Origin: a virus
Length of the DNA: 22,154 nucleotides
Direction: 5' to 3' (one strand)
Virus record (IMG/VR): IMGVR_UViG_3300044911_000641
Coordinates: 1 to 22,154 of that record
Part shown: positions 12,171 through 19,064 of the stretch, piece by piece
Numbering within the stretch: the stretch's first letter is position 1
Layout of the letters: every line of letters begins with the position of its first letter
Position numbers and translations under genes: made by a program
The notes under the pieces: model-generated
Seen by the model: the letters and a program-made list of their open reading frames with translations, nothing else
Databases searched by the model: none
Told to the model about the DNA's origin: nothing

Positions 12171-12623
12171 TTAGTTCCCCCAGTATTCATATCTAAAACC
12201 TTTTGGTGTAGAGTAATGAATGTGAACCACATTACTACATCTACGGATGTACTCACTACAGACCCTACACGGTCTAGCGTATCTTAGTTCTCGTCCTCCG
12301 TGACCACCAACACGACACACGATAATCGTATCAGCATCTTCTTTTGCTTTGATTAGGGATGATACCTCTGCATGAAGATAAGACTTCATTTCTAGTTGAG
12401 GGTCATTCCATATTTTTGCTGCGTTCTTTGCTGCCCAGTATTGAACTGGATGTGTGCGGTTGTAATCATTCACTGCAGAAGAAACAATGCGATTTTTCCT
12501 TAGAAGAACTGCACCAATCTTCTTTGGTGCATTAGACGCCATTGCGACTGCTACAGTTTGATTCAGAACACTCTTTTTAAGATGAGACTTATGAGAACGC
12601 TGAACGGAAAGGTCAACAATCAT
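12171..12623 (-). CDS. Cytidine/deoxycytidylate deaminase-like protein
   Basis: 150 residues with the deaminase zinc signature: HAE (84-86, SYLHAEVSSL) and P-C-x-x-C (117-122, ARPCRVC). His84, Cys119 and Cys122 would hold zinc and Glu86 is the proton shuttle. T4 dCMP deaminase supplies dUMP for thymidylate synthesis; this protein may do likewise, or deaminate free or RNA cytosine, since the substrate cannot be read from the sequence. It is shorter than T4 Cd (193 aa). Its start overlaps the preceding stop (ATGA), and the last codons run close to the next gene. Confidence 0.85.
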   Translation of the reverse strand: MIVDLSVQRSHKSHLKKSVLNQTVAVAMASNAPKKIGAVLLRKNRIVSSAVNDYNRTHPVQYWAAKNAAKIWNDPQLEMKSYLHAEVSSLIKAKEDADTIIVCRVGGHGGRELRYARPCRVCSEYIRRCSNVVHIHYSTPKGFRYEYWGN

Positions 12624-13060
12624 TGCTCTTCGTTACTCATCGCATTCATCTCTTCTTCAGTATAATCAGGAGAATCAGGATTTTCGCACCTAGAAAGTTT
12701 TGCTTTCAGGTCACGAACTTGTTTTTCCAGTTCATAATTCTTGTTCTCCAGAGGAATAACTTTGTTGCTATATTCTTCTGCAAGATACAAGTCATACTCA
12801 TCAGCAACCTTTTTCATATCCTCAAAACTACGCATATCATTGAAGGCAAGGTGACAAGCACCTTTCATAATACCAAATTCATTATGTCCCATCGTGCGAG
12901 CAATGGTTCCAAAGAAACGGAACAGTTGCATTGAGTTGATATCTTCGGTGGGAATTTCAAAGGTATAATGTTCTTCGGGAAGTATCTCATCATCATAAAC
13001 TCCACCAGTATGAGTCCATTCAGTGTCGTAAGATACTTTGAGTCGTGCTTTGTAGGTCAT
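12620..13060 (-). CDS. Hypothetical 146-aa protein with C-terminal coiled coil
   Basis: Begins MTYKARLKVSYDTEWTH; the first part is beta-like (YTFEIPTEDINS), the second helical (LFRFFGTIARTMG, then FEDMKKVADEYDLYL), and a coiled coil (LENKNYELEKQVRDLKAKL) precedes an acidic tail. The frame extends to 13153, but that part runs through terminator 13087-13116, so I use the ATG at 13058-13060. Unknown function; coupled to the deaminase. Confidence 0.75.
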   Translation of the reverse strand: MTYKARLKVSYDTEWTHTGGVYDDEILPEEHYTFEIPTEDINSMQLFRFFGTIARTMGHNEFGIMKGACHLAFNDMRSFEDMKKVADEYDLYLAEEYSNKVIPLENKNYELEKQVRDLKAKLSRCENPDSPDYTEEEMNAMSNEEQ

Positions 13061-13086
13061 TGCTCTGGATTTGTATGTACCTACTA

Positions 13087-13116
13087 TAAAACCCCCTGAA
13101 GAAAAAATCAAGGGGT
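13087..13116 (-). terminator. Intrinsic terminator after the HNH gene
   Basis: A stem ACCCCTTGA/TTCAGGGGGT (one bulge) around a T-rich loop is followed by TTTTATAG on the minus strand. It comes 10-15 bases after the HNH stop. The box ACACTTTCTAAACTGTCCAC is just upstream (13118-13137). Confidence 0.75.
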
Positions 13117-13138
13117 CAGTGGACAGTTTAGAAAGTGT
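13116..13138 (-). promoter_or_regulatory. Terminator-associated box, copy 1
   Basis: Minus strand ACACTTTCTAAACTGTCCAC then TGA, directly ahead of the terminator stem. It is nearly the same as 17725-17747 (three C/T differences), which also precedes a terminator. The first part encodes the end of the HNH protein (TTC, then TAA). Function unknown. Confidence 0.6.
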
Positions 13139-13601
13139 ATTCCTTCCACTCATCTATCTTGCAGTTGATGAGTGCAAACTGCATTTTATTGTAGGGTGCT
13201 TGTGGTTTCCTAATAAGTTTCATATTGGTATGCTCCAATAACTTATCACCTTTCTTAGTGTTGCAAGATGAACAGGCAACAGTAAGATTCTCCCATGAGT
13301 CATCACCACCTTTACATCTTGGGATTACATGGTCAATTGTAAGTCTTCTGGTAGATCCACAATACATGCAGGTATTGTTATCCCTCTTATAAATCATCGC
13401 ACGGGATGGTTTAGAAGAAATAATTTTGGATAGGGGAACCTTCACATAATTCAAAAGACGAATTACGCGATTAGAAAGAATCTGTGCTTTTTCTTTGAGT
13501 AATAATACAATTGCTCTTCTTCCGCTAGCGATATTTAATGGTTCGTAAGAAGAGTTTAATACTAAAACCGTTGTGTTCGGGTGGATTGTTGTTCCAGTCA
13601 T
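13128..13601 (-). CDS. HNH endonuclease (157 aa)
   Basis: Free-standing HNH nuclease of the type common in cyanobacteria and their phages. The N-terminal module (TVLVLNSSYEPLNIASGRR, then IVLLLKEKAQIL) precedes the HNH domain: CMYC (78-81), TIDHVIPRCKGG with catalytic D90-H91, WENL (N105) and CSSC (110-113). The two CxxC pairs bind structural zinc. It makes nicks or breaks in DNA and may be a homing nuclease, but no intron or split gene is visible around it. A terminator follows closely. Confidence 0.93.
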   Translation of the reverse strand: MTGTTIHPNTTVLVLNSSYEPLNIASGRRAIVLLLKEKAQILSNRVIRLLNYVKVPLSKIISSKPSRAMIYKRDNNTCMYCGSTRRLTIDHVIPRCKGGDDSWENLTVACSSCNTKKGDKLLEHTNMKLIRKPQAPYNKMQFALINCKIDEWKEYTF

Positions 13602-13625
13602 ACCTTTATTAGAGGTTCACATTAT

Positions 13626-13928
13626 CTAGTCAGGTCTCTCATCATTATGAAAGAAATCTACGATATCGTCAATACTATGAGAACCATCAAGGTGTGTAGA
13701 TGGGTCTGGATTTCCTAAATCCATTGCGTTCATAAAGGCATCAAGACTATCCTCATGCATATTAGGATTTAATGCTGTTCTACGTGCTTTGCGAAGAATA
13801 GATGCTGCTGAACGGTTATGATTTGCAAGTTTTTCTGCCCAGATAATATCACTTAGTTCTACAGTTTCCCCTCTTGAAATTCTACCACAGATTTCTTCAA
13901 GACGTTGACGATAAGCATTTGATAGCAT
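13626..13928 (-). CDS. Hypothetical 100-aa late protein
   Basis: Begins MLSNAYRQRLEEICGRIS; a helical, basic middle (WAEKLANHNRSAASILRKARR) is followed by a disordered acidic tail with several Asp/His. The frame stays open to 13982, but the extra 18 codons cover the late promoter (13951-13959) and terminator, so the ATG at 13926-13928 is preferred. The late box suggests a structural or assembly role. A resemblance to small cyanophage virion-associated proteins is from memory. Confidence 0.77.
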   Translation of the reverse strand: MLSNAYRQRLEEICGRISRGETVELSDIIWAEKLANHNRSAASILRKARRTALNPNMHEDSLDAFMNAMDLGNPDPSTHLDGSHSIDDIVDFFHNDERPD

Positions 13929-13950
13929 AAAAACTTGTCCAGATATAGTG

Positions 13951-13959
13951 TTATTTATT
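13951..13959 (-). promoter_or_regulatory. T4-type late promoter
   Basis: Minus strand AATAAATAA, 22 bases before the ATG of the 100-aa gene and directly past the terminator of the 412-aa gene. It keeps the TAAATA core of the other late boxes but lacks the CC that follows in four of them. Confidence 0.6.
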
Positions 13960-13970
13960 TTTAATTGCAA

Positions 13971-13993
13971 GAAAGGGGTCATTGAAGACCCCA
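13971..13993 (-). terminator. Hairpin terminator after the 412-aa gene
   Basis: A 6-bp stem GGGGTC/GACCCC (13975-13980 with 13987-13992) is followed on the minus strand by TTTC. The poor T-run makes it a moderate call. It lies 11 bases past the stop. Confidence 0.6.
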
Positions 13994-14003
13994 GGTAACT
14001 TTA

Positions 14004-15242
14004 TCAGTCTTCGTGTCGAACAACAGGTAGTTTTGCTGCTTCAATGAAGGATTGACGAAGGATGATATCCACTTTCTTTAGAAAATTTGCAAAATCTTTT
14101 CCATCAGTAATTGGAATCGCACTACTATAAGTTTGATTGAATTTCAGATTGTTTTGTTTGCAATATTCGTTATAGAGACTTACAAAACGACAAACAAAAA
14201 GAGCAGCGCCTTTGATAATACGATTACCTTGAATAATATCACTTTGACGTAGACATTCGACAACAGGAACTTGGGAGAGAATGGAATGAGACATTCCTTG
14301 CTCTTCCATCATTTTACGAATTTCAAGAGCACCTTTTTTTCTATCTGCAAAATAGTGCTTCATCATATCATAGAATGAATCTATTCCGTCATTCTTTTCA
14401 TTCACTACTTCAATATGAGGACTAAAGACTGATAAAAAGATTGCACCACCTCTTACAAAGTTTCCATAAACATTTTTATCACATTCCTCATCAAGAAAGA
14501 CTTTAGTTTGCACATCAAGGAATTTCTTTACATATTCTTCCCCAGCTTCTTTTCTTGCGCGGTCAATATAAGTATGAGAAGTGCAGTTAAACTTTGCGTT
14601 TTCTAATGTACCTGCAATTCCAATCGAATATGGTTTTAGGAAGTTATAAATGTTAACTGCCCATGGCTGCTTGGAGTGATATGCGGATTTAAACTTATCA
14701 TCGCTACTTTGATTCGTGCGAAAACTAGCATCTGCATTGTGATTTTCTGCTTCGACACGAACCATTTCTTCTTCACTGATGCCTTCTTTGTGAAAGTTCA
14801 GAGTAAGGGAAATTCTTTCATTTTCGTTTTCTGTTACTGCATAAAGCATTGAGATTCGATTGTTACCCTGTGTTGTAACAACTACTCCATTTGGACGAAG
14901 ATATCCAGAAAGAACACCTGCAGCACCGTGAGAGAATCCTCCCATAGCATTTAAGTCTCTTTCTTGATTACCATATTTCAATGCACCCCCACGATTATAT
15001 TCGGGGTCTGTCTGACAGTCACCAATTCGTGCTGCTACGATTATACTATCTTGACCTTCATATTCACCCCTAGAGTAGGCTACAATAACATCTTCCATTT
15101 TTGGAAGGTTATCAGTAGGTGCTTTATCAAGTACAGATAGTTTTGATAGTTGTTCTTTTACATTATCATCAACTTTTTCTTTGTAAAGTTGAACAAGATT
15201 CAAAAGTCGTGCATAAAAGAGACTTTGAGCCACAGTAGTCAT
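14004..15242 (-). CDS. Unknown 412-aa protein, possibly ParB/DndB-like
   Basis: The largest gene of the 9-17 kb region. RPNGVVVTTQGNNRISMLY (115-133), followed by ENHNADASFRTNQ (166-178), recalls the GxxR pocket of ParB/DndB-type nucleotide-binding or DNA-binding folds, but the match is loose. A helical C-terminal half (IRKMMEEQGMS, FANFLKKVDIIL) has no motif I know. A Shine-Dalgarno GGAAGG precedes the ATG, and two hairpins lie in the 96 bases upstream, so the gene may have a structured leader. Function not assigned. Confidence 0.82.
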   Translation of the reverse strand: MTTVAQSLFYARLLNLVQLYKEKVDDNVKEQLSKLSVLDKAPTDNLPKMEDVIVAYSRGEYEGQDSIIVAARIGDCQTDPEYNRGGALKYGNQERDLNAMGGFSHGAAGVLSGYLRPNGVVVTTQGNNRISMLYAVTENENERISLTLNFHKEGISEEEMVRVEAENHNADASFRTNQSSDDKFKSAYHSKQPWAVNIYNFLKPYSIGIAGTLENAKFNCTSHTYIDRARKEAGEEYVKKFLDVQTKVFLDEECDKNVYGNFVRGGAIFLSVFSPHIEVVNEKNDGIDSFYDMMKHYFADRKKGALEIRKMMEEQGMSHSILSQVPVVECLRQSDIIQGNRIIKGAALFVCRFVSLYNEYCKQNNLKFNQTYSSAIPITDGKDFANFLKKVDIILRQSFIEAAKLPVVRHED

Positions 15243-15280
15243 AATTTACCTTCCTTTGGTTTCGGTAATAATTTTAATAA

Positions 15281-15352
15281 ATCGACTGTTATGAGATTTA
15301 AGTCGATGTTGAAATCATAGCGTGACTTTAGAGTTCCGTCAAGCTATTTCAA
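15281..15352 (-). other. Two hairpins in the leader of the 412-aa gene
   Basis: The gap 15243-15338 holds no gene. ATCGACT/AGTCGAT (15281-15287 with 15301-15307) is a 7-bp stem with a 13-base loop, followed by TTATT on the minus strand. A larger arch, TTGAAAT with ATTTCAA (15309-15315 with 15346-15352), extends by AGC/GCT with a small bulge and spans the end of the upstream gene. It could be a weak terminator pair or an RNA leader. Confidence 0.45.
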
Positions 15353-15821
15353 GTTTTGTATCAGTCACGTTGTCTTTTCCTAACACCCGAACCATTAAAT
15401 CCAATGAGCGTTGATGAGGTCTTTGTTTCCAACCGTACCACTTACTTACCTTCCCATTTTCATAAGGAGGAATTTTTCCTACAGAATAATACTGACCTGC
15501 AGTTACATCATAAATCTTATCTTCGTATTGTAACCACCAATGATAATCTCCACGATAATCCTTACCACACATCGGAACCAAGCAATCAGTATCCATCAAG
15601 TAATAAAGTGCTTGTGATGAATGATAGCAATGACCATACATCGGATTAGTTTTATTTTCTTCTCTATACTTTGGTGTTAATAAGTCTGGAGTAAGTTGTC
15701 TTTCAATCAAACCCATTACCAGAGACATATTGTTTTCTGAATACCGATAAGGTTCGAATGTAATCTTTCGAACCTGAAATACCGTATTATCTTTATATCT
15801 TGGTCTCTCTACAGTTTTCAT
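15339..15821 (-). CDS. Cys-His-Asp protease/transglutaminase-like protein
   Basis: 160 residues with an ordered triad: C65 in GHCYHSSQALYYLM, H94 in DYHWWLQYEDK, and D105 in IYDVTAGQYY. This order and spacing are typical of the papain/transglutaminase-like fold. Similar proteins are seen in phages (from memory), with no known substrate. It could modify a host protein or act as a peptidase; activity is inferred. The stop codon region takes part in a hairpin. Its ATG overlaps the stop of the membrane protein upstream (ATGA). Confidence 0.78.
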   Translation of the reverse strand: MKTVERPRYKDNTVFQVRKITFEPYRYSENNMSLVMGLIERQLTPDLLTPKYREENKTNPMYGHCYHSSQALYYLMDTDCLVPMCGKDYRGDYHWWLQYEDKIYDVTAGQYYSVGKIPPYENGKVSKWYGWKQRPHQRSLDLMVRVLGKDNVTDTKLEIA

Positions 15822-16051
15822 TTTTTATTCATTTCTTCCATCATTTCTTTGGCGAGTTTCATAGACCTTCGCCACATCATATACTTTGCCCAGGGCATCC
15901 TTGGGTTCATCCACACCCACCACTTTATCTTCTGGTATTGTACCTTAGCAAGTTCCGTAAGAAGATAAAATCCCCTAGCAACTGATTGATCAGTAAGTAT
16001 CAGGTAAGCAATACAGAAGAATATAACGAAGTAAATGTAATGAGCACTCAT
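15818..16051 (-). CDS. Small membrane protein with basic tail (77 aa)
   Basis: MSAHYIYFVIFFCIAYLILT is one N-terminal transmembrane segment, followed by SVARGFYLLTELAK and a Trp/Met/Lys-rich amphipathic tail (KWWVWMNPRMPWAKYMMWRR). Proteins of this kind recur in T4-type cyanophages (from memory), function unknown. Overlaps with both neighbours (ATGA) suggest a coupled operon. Confidence 0.78.
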   Translation of the reverse strand: MSAHYIYFVIFFCIAYLILTDQSVARGFYLLTELAKVQYQKIKWWVWMNPRMPWAKYMMWRRSMKLAKEMMEEMNKK

Positions 16052-16218
16052 TTCCTTATTGTCTTCAAATATTCTAACACAGTATCCCGAACTTCCATCA
16101 ACTCATTGTAACACTTTTGATTATGAGCACAGTTACGAAGTTCAGAGTCTGGTTTATGAACACTTTCAATAAAAAGGTCAAGACCACGATTCCATTTAAC
16201 TTCTTTAGATTCTTCCAT
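16048..16218 (-). CDS. Small hypothetical protein (56 aa)
   Basis: Begins MEESKEVKWNRGLDLFIES; two Cys (RNCAHNQKCYNELM) and a C-terminal helix (VRDTVLEYLKTIRK). The stop forms an ATGA overlap with the membrane-protein gene. No function recognised. Confidence 0.66.
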   Translation of the reverse strand: MEESKEVKWNRGLDLFIESVHKPDSELRNCAHNQKCYNELMEVRDTVLEYLKTIRK

Positions 16219-16245
16219 GTTTAGACAAATAAAATGTTTTGAGTA

Positions 16246-16476
16246 TCAGCAGGGAACTGTTTTTACCTCAGTCCATCTTCGTATATATCCTGGTTGATAA
16301 TAGTACCCTGGAACTTGTTCTTCGTAATGATAGGTCCTATTACATAGACGCTGTTGATAGTAATAAGGTCTATAATAGTAATAGTTTCCGTTATTAAATG
16401 GTCGCCAGAACTGATTCCAAGTAATCGCACCTGCTGGTAATGGAACTAATAATAGAAGTAGCGGAAGTAATCTCAT
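16246..16476 (-). CDS. Exported Tyr-rich protein (76 aa)
   Basis: MRLLPLLLLLVPLPAGA is a clear Sec signal peptide with an AGA-type cleavage site. The mature part is Tyr-rich (NNGNYYYYRPYYYQQ, then YHYEEQVPGYYYQPGY), with Cys residues at LCNRT and at the very end (TVPC) that could form a disulfide. A periplasmic or envelope-attached role is inferred; similar small exported proteins occur in cyanophages from memory. It is the second of three consecutive exported-protein genes. Confidence 0.8.
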   Translation of the reverse strand: MRLLPLLLLLVPLPAGAITWNQFWRPFNNGNYYYYRPYYYQQRLCNRTYHYEEQVPGYYYQPGYIRRWTEVKTVPC

Positions 16477-16646
16477 TTTTTATCGTTCTTAATAACAACA
16501 GGGCAGAATGGAATAGTCTTACGAATTTCTTGGATAATTTCAGTTTTTTGAATTGGTGTTAGTCCTGATACACTAACTAAACGATTAATGATTTTTAAGG
16601 CATCACTGCAGCTAATAATGGTTGTTGTAAGTAACAGAGCAACCAT
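16473..16646 (-). CDS. Small exported or membrane protein (57 aa)
   Basis: MVALLLTTTIISCSDALKII gives a short hydrophobic N-terminus that could be a signal peptide or lipoprotein-like start (IISC), followed by a charged helix (GLTPIQKTEIIQEIRKTI) and a Cys-containing end. GGGAG six bases upstream is a good Shine-Dalgarno. The stop forms an ATGA overlap with the Tyr-rich gene. Confidence 0.72.
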   Translation of the reverse strand: MVALLLTTTIISCSDALKIINRLVSVSGLTPIQKTEIIQEIRKTIPFCPVVIKNDKK

Positions 16647-16672
16647 GTCTTTCTCCCTTATTCTACCACTAT

Positions 16673-16861
16673 TTAATCTCCAAAGTACTTAACAAACTCT
16701 AAGCATTCTTTAAATTCTTCCCACTCCTTATCAGTGAAGTTATCACTTGCATAAGGAATTCCAACGATTGCTGCACATAAACGATTTACATTGATTGGAT
16801 ACACTTCCTGAGAGAATGCTGTGGTTGGAATAAAAACTAAAAGAGCAATCAGTTTCTTCAT
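16673..16861 (-). CDS. Small exported protein (62 aa)
   Basis: MKKLIALLVFIPTTAFS is a typical signal peptide with cleavage near AFS-QE. The short mature part (EVYPINVNRLCAAIVG, then EEFKECLEFVKY) has two Cys that may pair. Likely periplasmic. The ATG overlaps the stop of the 66-aa gene upstream. Confidence 0.78.
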   Translation of the reverse strand: MKKLIALLVFIPTTAFSQEVYPINVNRLCAAIVGIPYASDNFTDKEWEEFKECLEFVKYFGD

Positions 16862-17058
16862 CGAATAACTTCCCAGTACTTATCGTTTTCTTCCTTAATC
16901 CAAAAGATGTAATCGTTAGCAATGGACTGTAGGAAAATCTTTTCGTCTTGTTTTGAAATTACTTTACAAGAATGCAGTCCATTCATTTCACAGTCAAAGA
17001 TGTCCTTTGATACTTTAGTTTTCGGTTTTACGTAGATGAATTGACTTTTGAGTTTCAT
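16858..17058 (-). CDS. Hypothetical 66-aa protein
   Basis: Begins MKLKSQFIYVKPKTKVS; short strands with two Cys (DCEMNGLHSCKVI) and FWIKEENDKYWEVIR at the end. No motif. It heads the chain of exported proteins; the 85-base gap upstream (17059-17143) holds no gene. Confidence 0.72.
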   Translation of the reverse strand: MKLKSQFIYVKPKTKVSKDIFDCEMNGLHSCKVISKQDEKIFLQSIANDYIFWIKEENDKYWEVIR

Positions 17059-17143
17059 GAGTGTCTTAAAGGGTTTTAAAGTGAGCTTACAGAGTGCTTA
17101 TCAACCTCGACAAGGGTTATTGTACAGGGTTTTGGGAGGGTAG

Positions 17144-17566
17144 TCAAGCACCTAGAGATTTGATATAATCCTCATAGAGTTCTTGTTCCTTTTGGTATGC
17201 TTCTAACTCCCACGGATGGTTCTCATAATCCAACTGGGAACAATCAATCCCTTTCCAGCAACGAATACCTCTCTTATCTCTTAAGTCTCCACGAATGTGT
17301 TGATAGCAGTGATAAAGTTCGTGGAAAAGTGTAGTGAAATATTGTTCTTCCTTAAGACCTGATTGAAGTTCGATAAGGAAATCCCGTGGTCTCCAGTTGC
17401 AATCTTGAACCGAGCACCATCCAATCACCTGTTCCCTCTTAAGACCCCTGTGAAGGACTTCTACGGTGATATGGTGTCTGGGTAGGTAAGTCTTGCAGAA
17501 CCAGGTTACAGCGTCTCTGCAGCGTCTCTGGGAGAACCCATAACCTGATGTATAAAGTTCAATCAT
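17144..17566 (-). CDS. Zinc metalloprotease-like protein (SprT/WSS1 type, HExxH)
   Basis: 140 residues. The active-site helix is TLFHELYHCYQH (79-90): H82, E83 and H86 fit HExxH, with H90 a possible third ligand. The fold size and location of the motif suit SprT-like or small Mpr-type peptidases. These act on DNA-bound proteins (SprT) or on cell-envelope substrates; the substrate here is unknown. The ATG overlaps the stop of a 34-aa membrane peptide gene (TAATG), so the two are translated together. Confidence 0.85.
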   Translation of the reverse strand: MIELYTSGYGFSQRRCRDAVTWFCKTYLPRHHITVEVLHRGLKREQVIGWCSVQDCNWRPRDFLIELQSGLKEEQYFTTLFHELYHCYQHIRGDLRDKRGIRCWKGIDCSQLDYENHPWELEAYQKEQELYEDYIKSLGA

Positions 17567-17670
17567 TAGATTATAAAATCAAGGACTGCTTTGGTAACCT
17601 GTGTGGTCCAATGAATTAAAACTATCAGTGACCCTAGGAAAACAATACGGTCTAAACTGGAGTACCTCAT
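17566..17670 (-). CDS. Tiny membrane peptide (34 aa)
   Basis: MRYSSLDRIVFLGSLIVLI starts a single hydrophobic segment, followed by HWTTQVTKAVLDFII. Its TAA overlaps the ATG of the metalloprotease gene (TAATG). The frame is short, so it could be chance, but the overlap favours translation. Confidence 0.5.
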   Translation of the reverse strand: MRYSSLDRIVFLGSLIVLIHWTTQVTKAVLDFII

Positions 17671-17698
17671 CGGTCTCTGATGAACTGTAGATACTATA

Positions 17699-17725
17699 AG
17701 ACCCCTGGGAGTTAGCCAGGGGTCT
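17699..17725 (-). terminator. Hairpin terminator after the Kelch-type fibre gene
   Basis: A perfect 10-bp stem (AGACCCCTGG/CCAGGGGTCT) has a 7-base loop. A weak T-run (TATAG) follows on the minus strand. Box copy 2 lies directly upstream. Confidence 0.8.
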
Positions 17726-17747
17726 CGGTGGACGGTTTGGAAAGTGT
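17725..17747 (-). promoter_or_regulatory. Terminator-associated box, copy 2
   Basis: Minus strand ACACTTTCCAAACCGTCCAC then CGA, immediately ahead of the terminator stem. It matches 13116-13138 except for three C/T differences. Here it is non-coding, so its conservation is not due to protein sequence. Confidence 0.6.
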
Positions 17748-17760
17748 CTTATGTGGGTTC

Positions 17761-19041
17761 TTATGAGAGACCACCGTGTGCCGAGGAACACGCAGCAGGT
17801 CGATTACGTGCTACAGTTAAGTCTCCAAAGTCAGTTGCATTACCTTCTGATGCTATAGTAATGTAATCTATTACGTTTTGGCCTAATGGTGATATATAAC
17901 CACCACCAAAGACACCTCTGGTGCTTGATGAACATGCAGATATCCAAAAACGTGCTACTGTTAAATCTCCAAAGTCAGTAGCATTACCTGTAGTTGCTAT
18001 GGTGATGTAATCTATTGTGTTTGTTGTTGGAGAACCACCACCAAAGACACCTCTAGTACTTGAAGAGCAAGCTGCTAGTCGAAAACGTGCTACAGTAAGG
18101 TCTCCAAAGTCAGTAGCATTACCTGTAGTTGCTATGGTGATAAAGTCTATTGTGTTTGTAGTTCCTGATGGAGTATCAAAACCTCCACCAAAGACACCTC
18201 TGGTACTTGAGGAACATGCAGCAAATTGTTGACGTGCTACCGTAAGGTCACCAAAATCAGTAGCATTACCGGTGGTTGCTATGGTAATATAGTCTATTGT
18301 GTTTGTGTTTGCTGGAATATAACCACCACCAAAGACACCTCTGGTACTTGAGGAACATGCGGCAGGATGAGCACGTGCTACAGTAAGGTCACCAAAGTCA
18401 GCAGCATTACCGGTGGTTGCTATGGTGATGTAGTCTAATGTGTTTACTATTGTAACATATGGTGTTGGCGTATAACCACCACCAAAGACACCTCTAGACC
18501 CTGAAGAACACGCTGCTAAACCAATACGTACTACGGTAAGGTCTCCAAAGTCGATTGCGTTACCTGTAGTTGCTATAGTAATGTAATCTATTACGTTTGA
18601 TACTGGATTACCGCCACCAAACATACCACGATCACCAGCATCTTGTGATGATAGTGCAGCTTGTAACCACGTGGTACCAGTATAAAACTCCAAACTATTA
18701 ATAATAGTATTATATCTTATAGAACCAGTAATCGGAGTAACAGGTCTTTGGTCTGTTGTGCCACTAGGAATATCTAAATCAACAGTAGCAACTAAAGTAG
18801 TAGCTGTAATGATACCAATGGTATTTACGCTTCCTGTAGTACCAATACCAACACCAGTTAATTGAGAACCATCGCCTCTATAAGAAGTCGCAGTAATAAC
18901 TCCTACAGTTAGATTAGGACTTCCACTTAATCCCGTTGCAGTTCCCGTTACATTTCCAACGAAACTAGTAGCAGTTACAATACCAGAAAAACTTGCTCCT
19001 GCCGATACATTACCTATAAGTTGAGCTCTAGTAACCGACAT
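17761..19041 (-). CDS. Tail-fibre protein with six Kelch-like repeats
   Basis: 426 residues. The N-terminus MSVTRAQLIGNVSAGASF...IVTATS is shared with the fibre at 20902-21969. After a connector (GDGSQLTGVGIG, then FYTGTTWLQ), six repeats of about 45-50 aa follow, each with IDYITIATTGNATDFGDLTVAR, a variable triplet, then ACSSSTRGVFGGG. They could form a beta-propeller. The C-terminus ends SSAHGGLS. A late promoter (19055-19064) is 14 bases upstream and a terminator follows. It is a likely host-binding fibre of T4-type cyanophages; the receptor is unknown. Confidence 0.88.
   Translation of the reverse strand: MSVTRAQLIGNVSAGASFSGIVTATSFVGNVTGTATGLSGSPNLTVGVITATSYRGDGSQLTGVGIGTTGSVNTIGIITATTLVATVDLDIPSGTTDQRPVTPITGSIRYNTIINSLEFYTGTTWLQAALSSQDAGDRGMFGGGNPVSNVIDYITIATTGNAIDFGDLTVVRIGLAACSSGSRGVFGGGYTPTPYVTIVNTLDYITIATTGNAADFGDLTVARAHPAACSSSTRGVFGGGYIPANTNTIDYITIATTGNATDFGDLTVARQQFAACSSSTRGVFGGGFDTPSGTTNTIDFITIATTGNATDFGDLTVARFRLAACSSSTRGVFGGGSPTTNTIDYITIATTGNATDFGDLTVARFWISACSSSTRGVFGGGYISPLGQNVIDYITIASEGNATDFGDLTVARNRPAACSSAHGGLS
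17800..18640 (-). repeat. Six tandem DNA repeats within the fibre gene
   Basis: Units of about 130-150 bases, aligned on AAGTCTCC/AAGTCACC and CACCAAAGACACCTCT on the plus strand. Much of each unit is nearly identical at DNA level, while the spacer and the triplet after VAR change. Such arrays can gain or lose units by recombination. Confidence 0.85.
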
Positions 19042-19054
19042 TTCTTTATTTTTT

Positions 19055-19064
19055 AGGTATTTAT
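19055..19064 (-). promoter_or_regulatory. T4-type late promoter
   Basis: Minus strand ATAAATACCT before the fibre gene start (ATG 19039-19041), with the A-rich AAAAAATAAAG between. Its first base touches the stop codon of the oxygenase gene upstream. Confidence 0.75.

Noticed and set aside
13128-13601. HNH gene as part of an intron or intein
   Set aside because: It is a complete free-standing frame with its own terminator; neighbours are not split.
17579-17791. 70-codon frame over the terminator at 17699-17725
   Set aside because: It runs through a 10-bp terminator hairpin, and another frame (17566-17670) is better coupled to the next gene.
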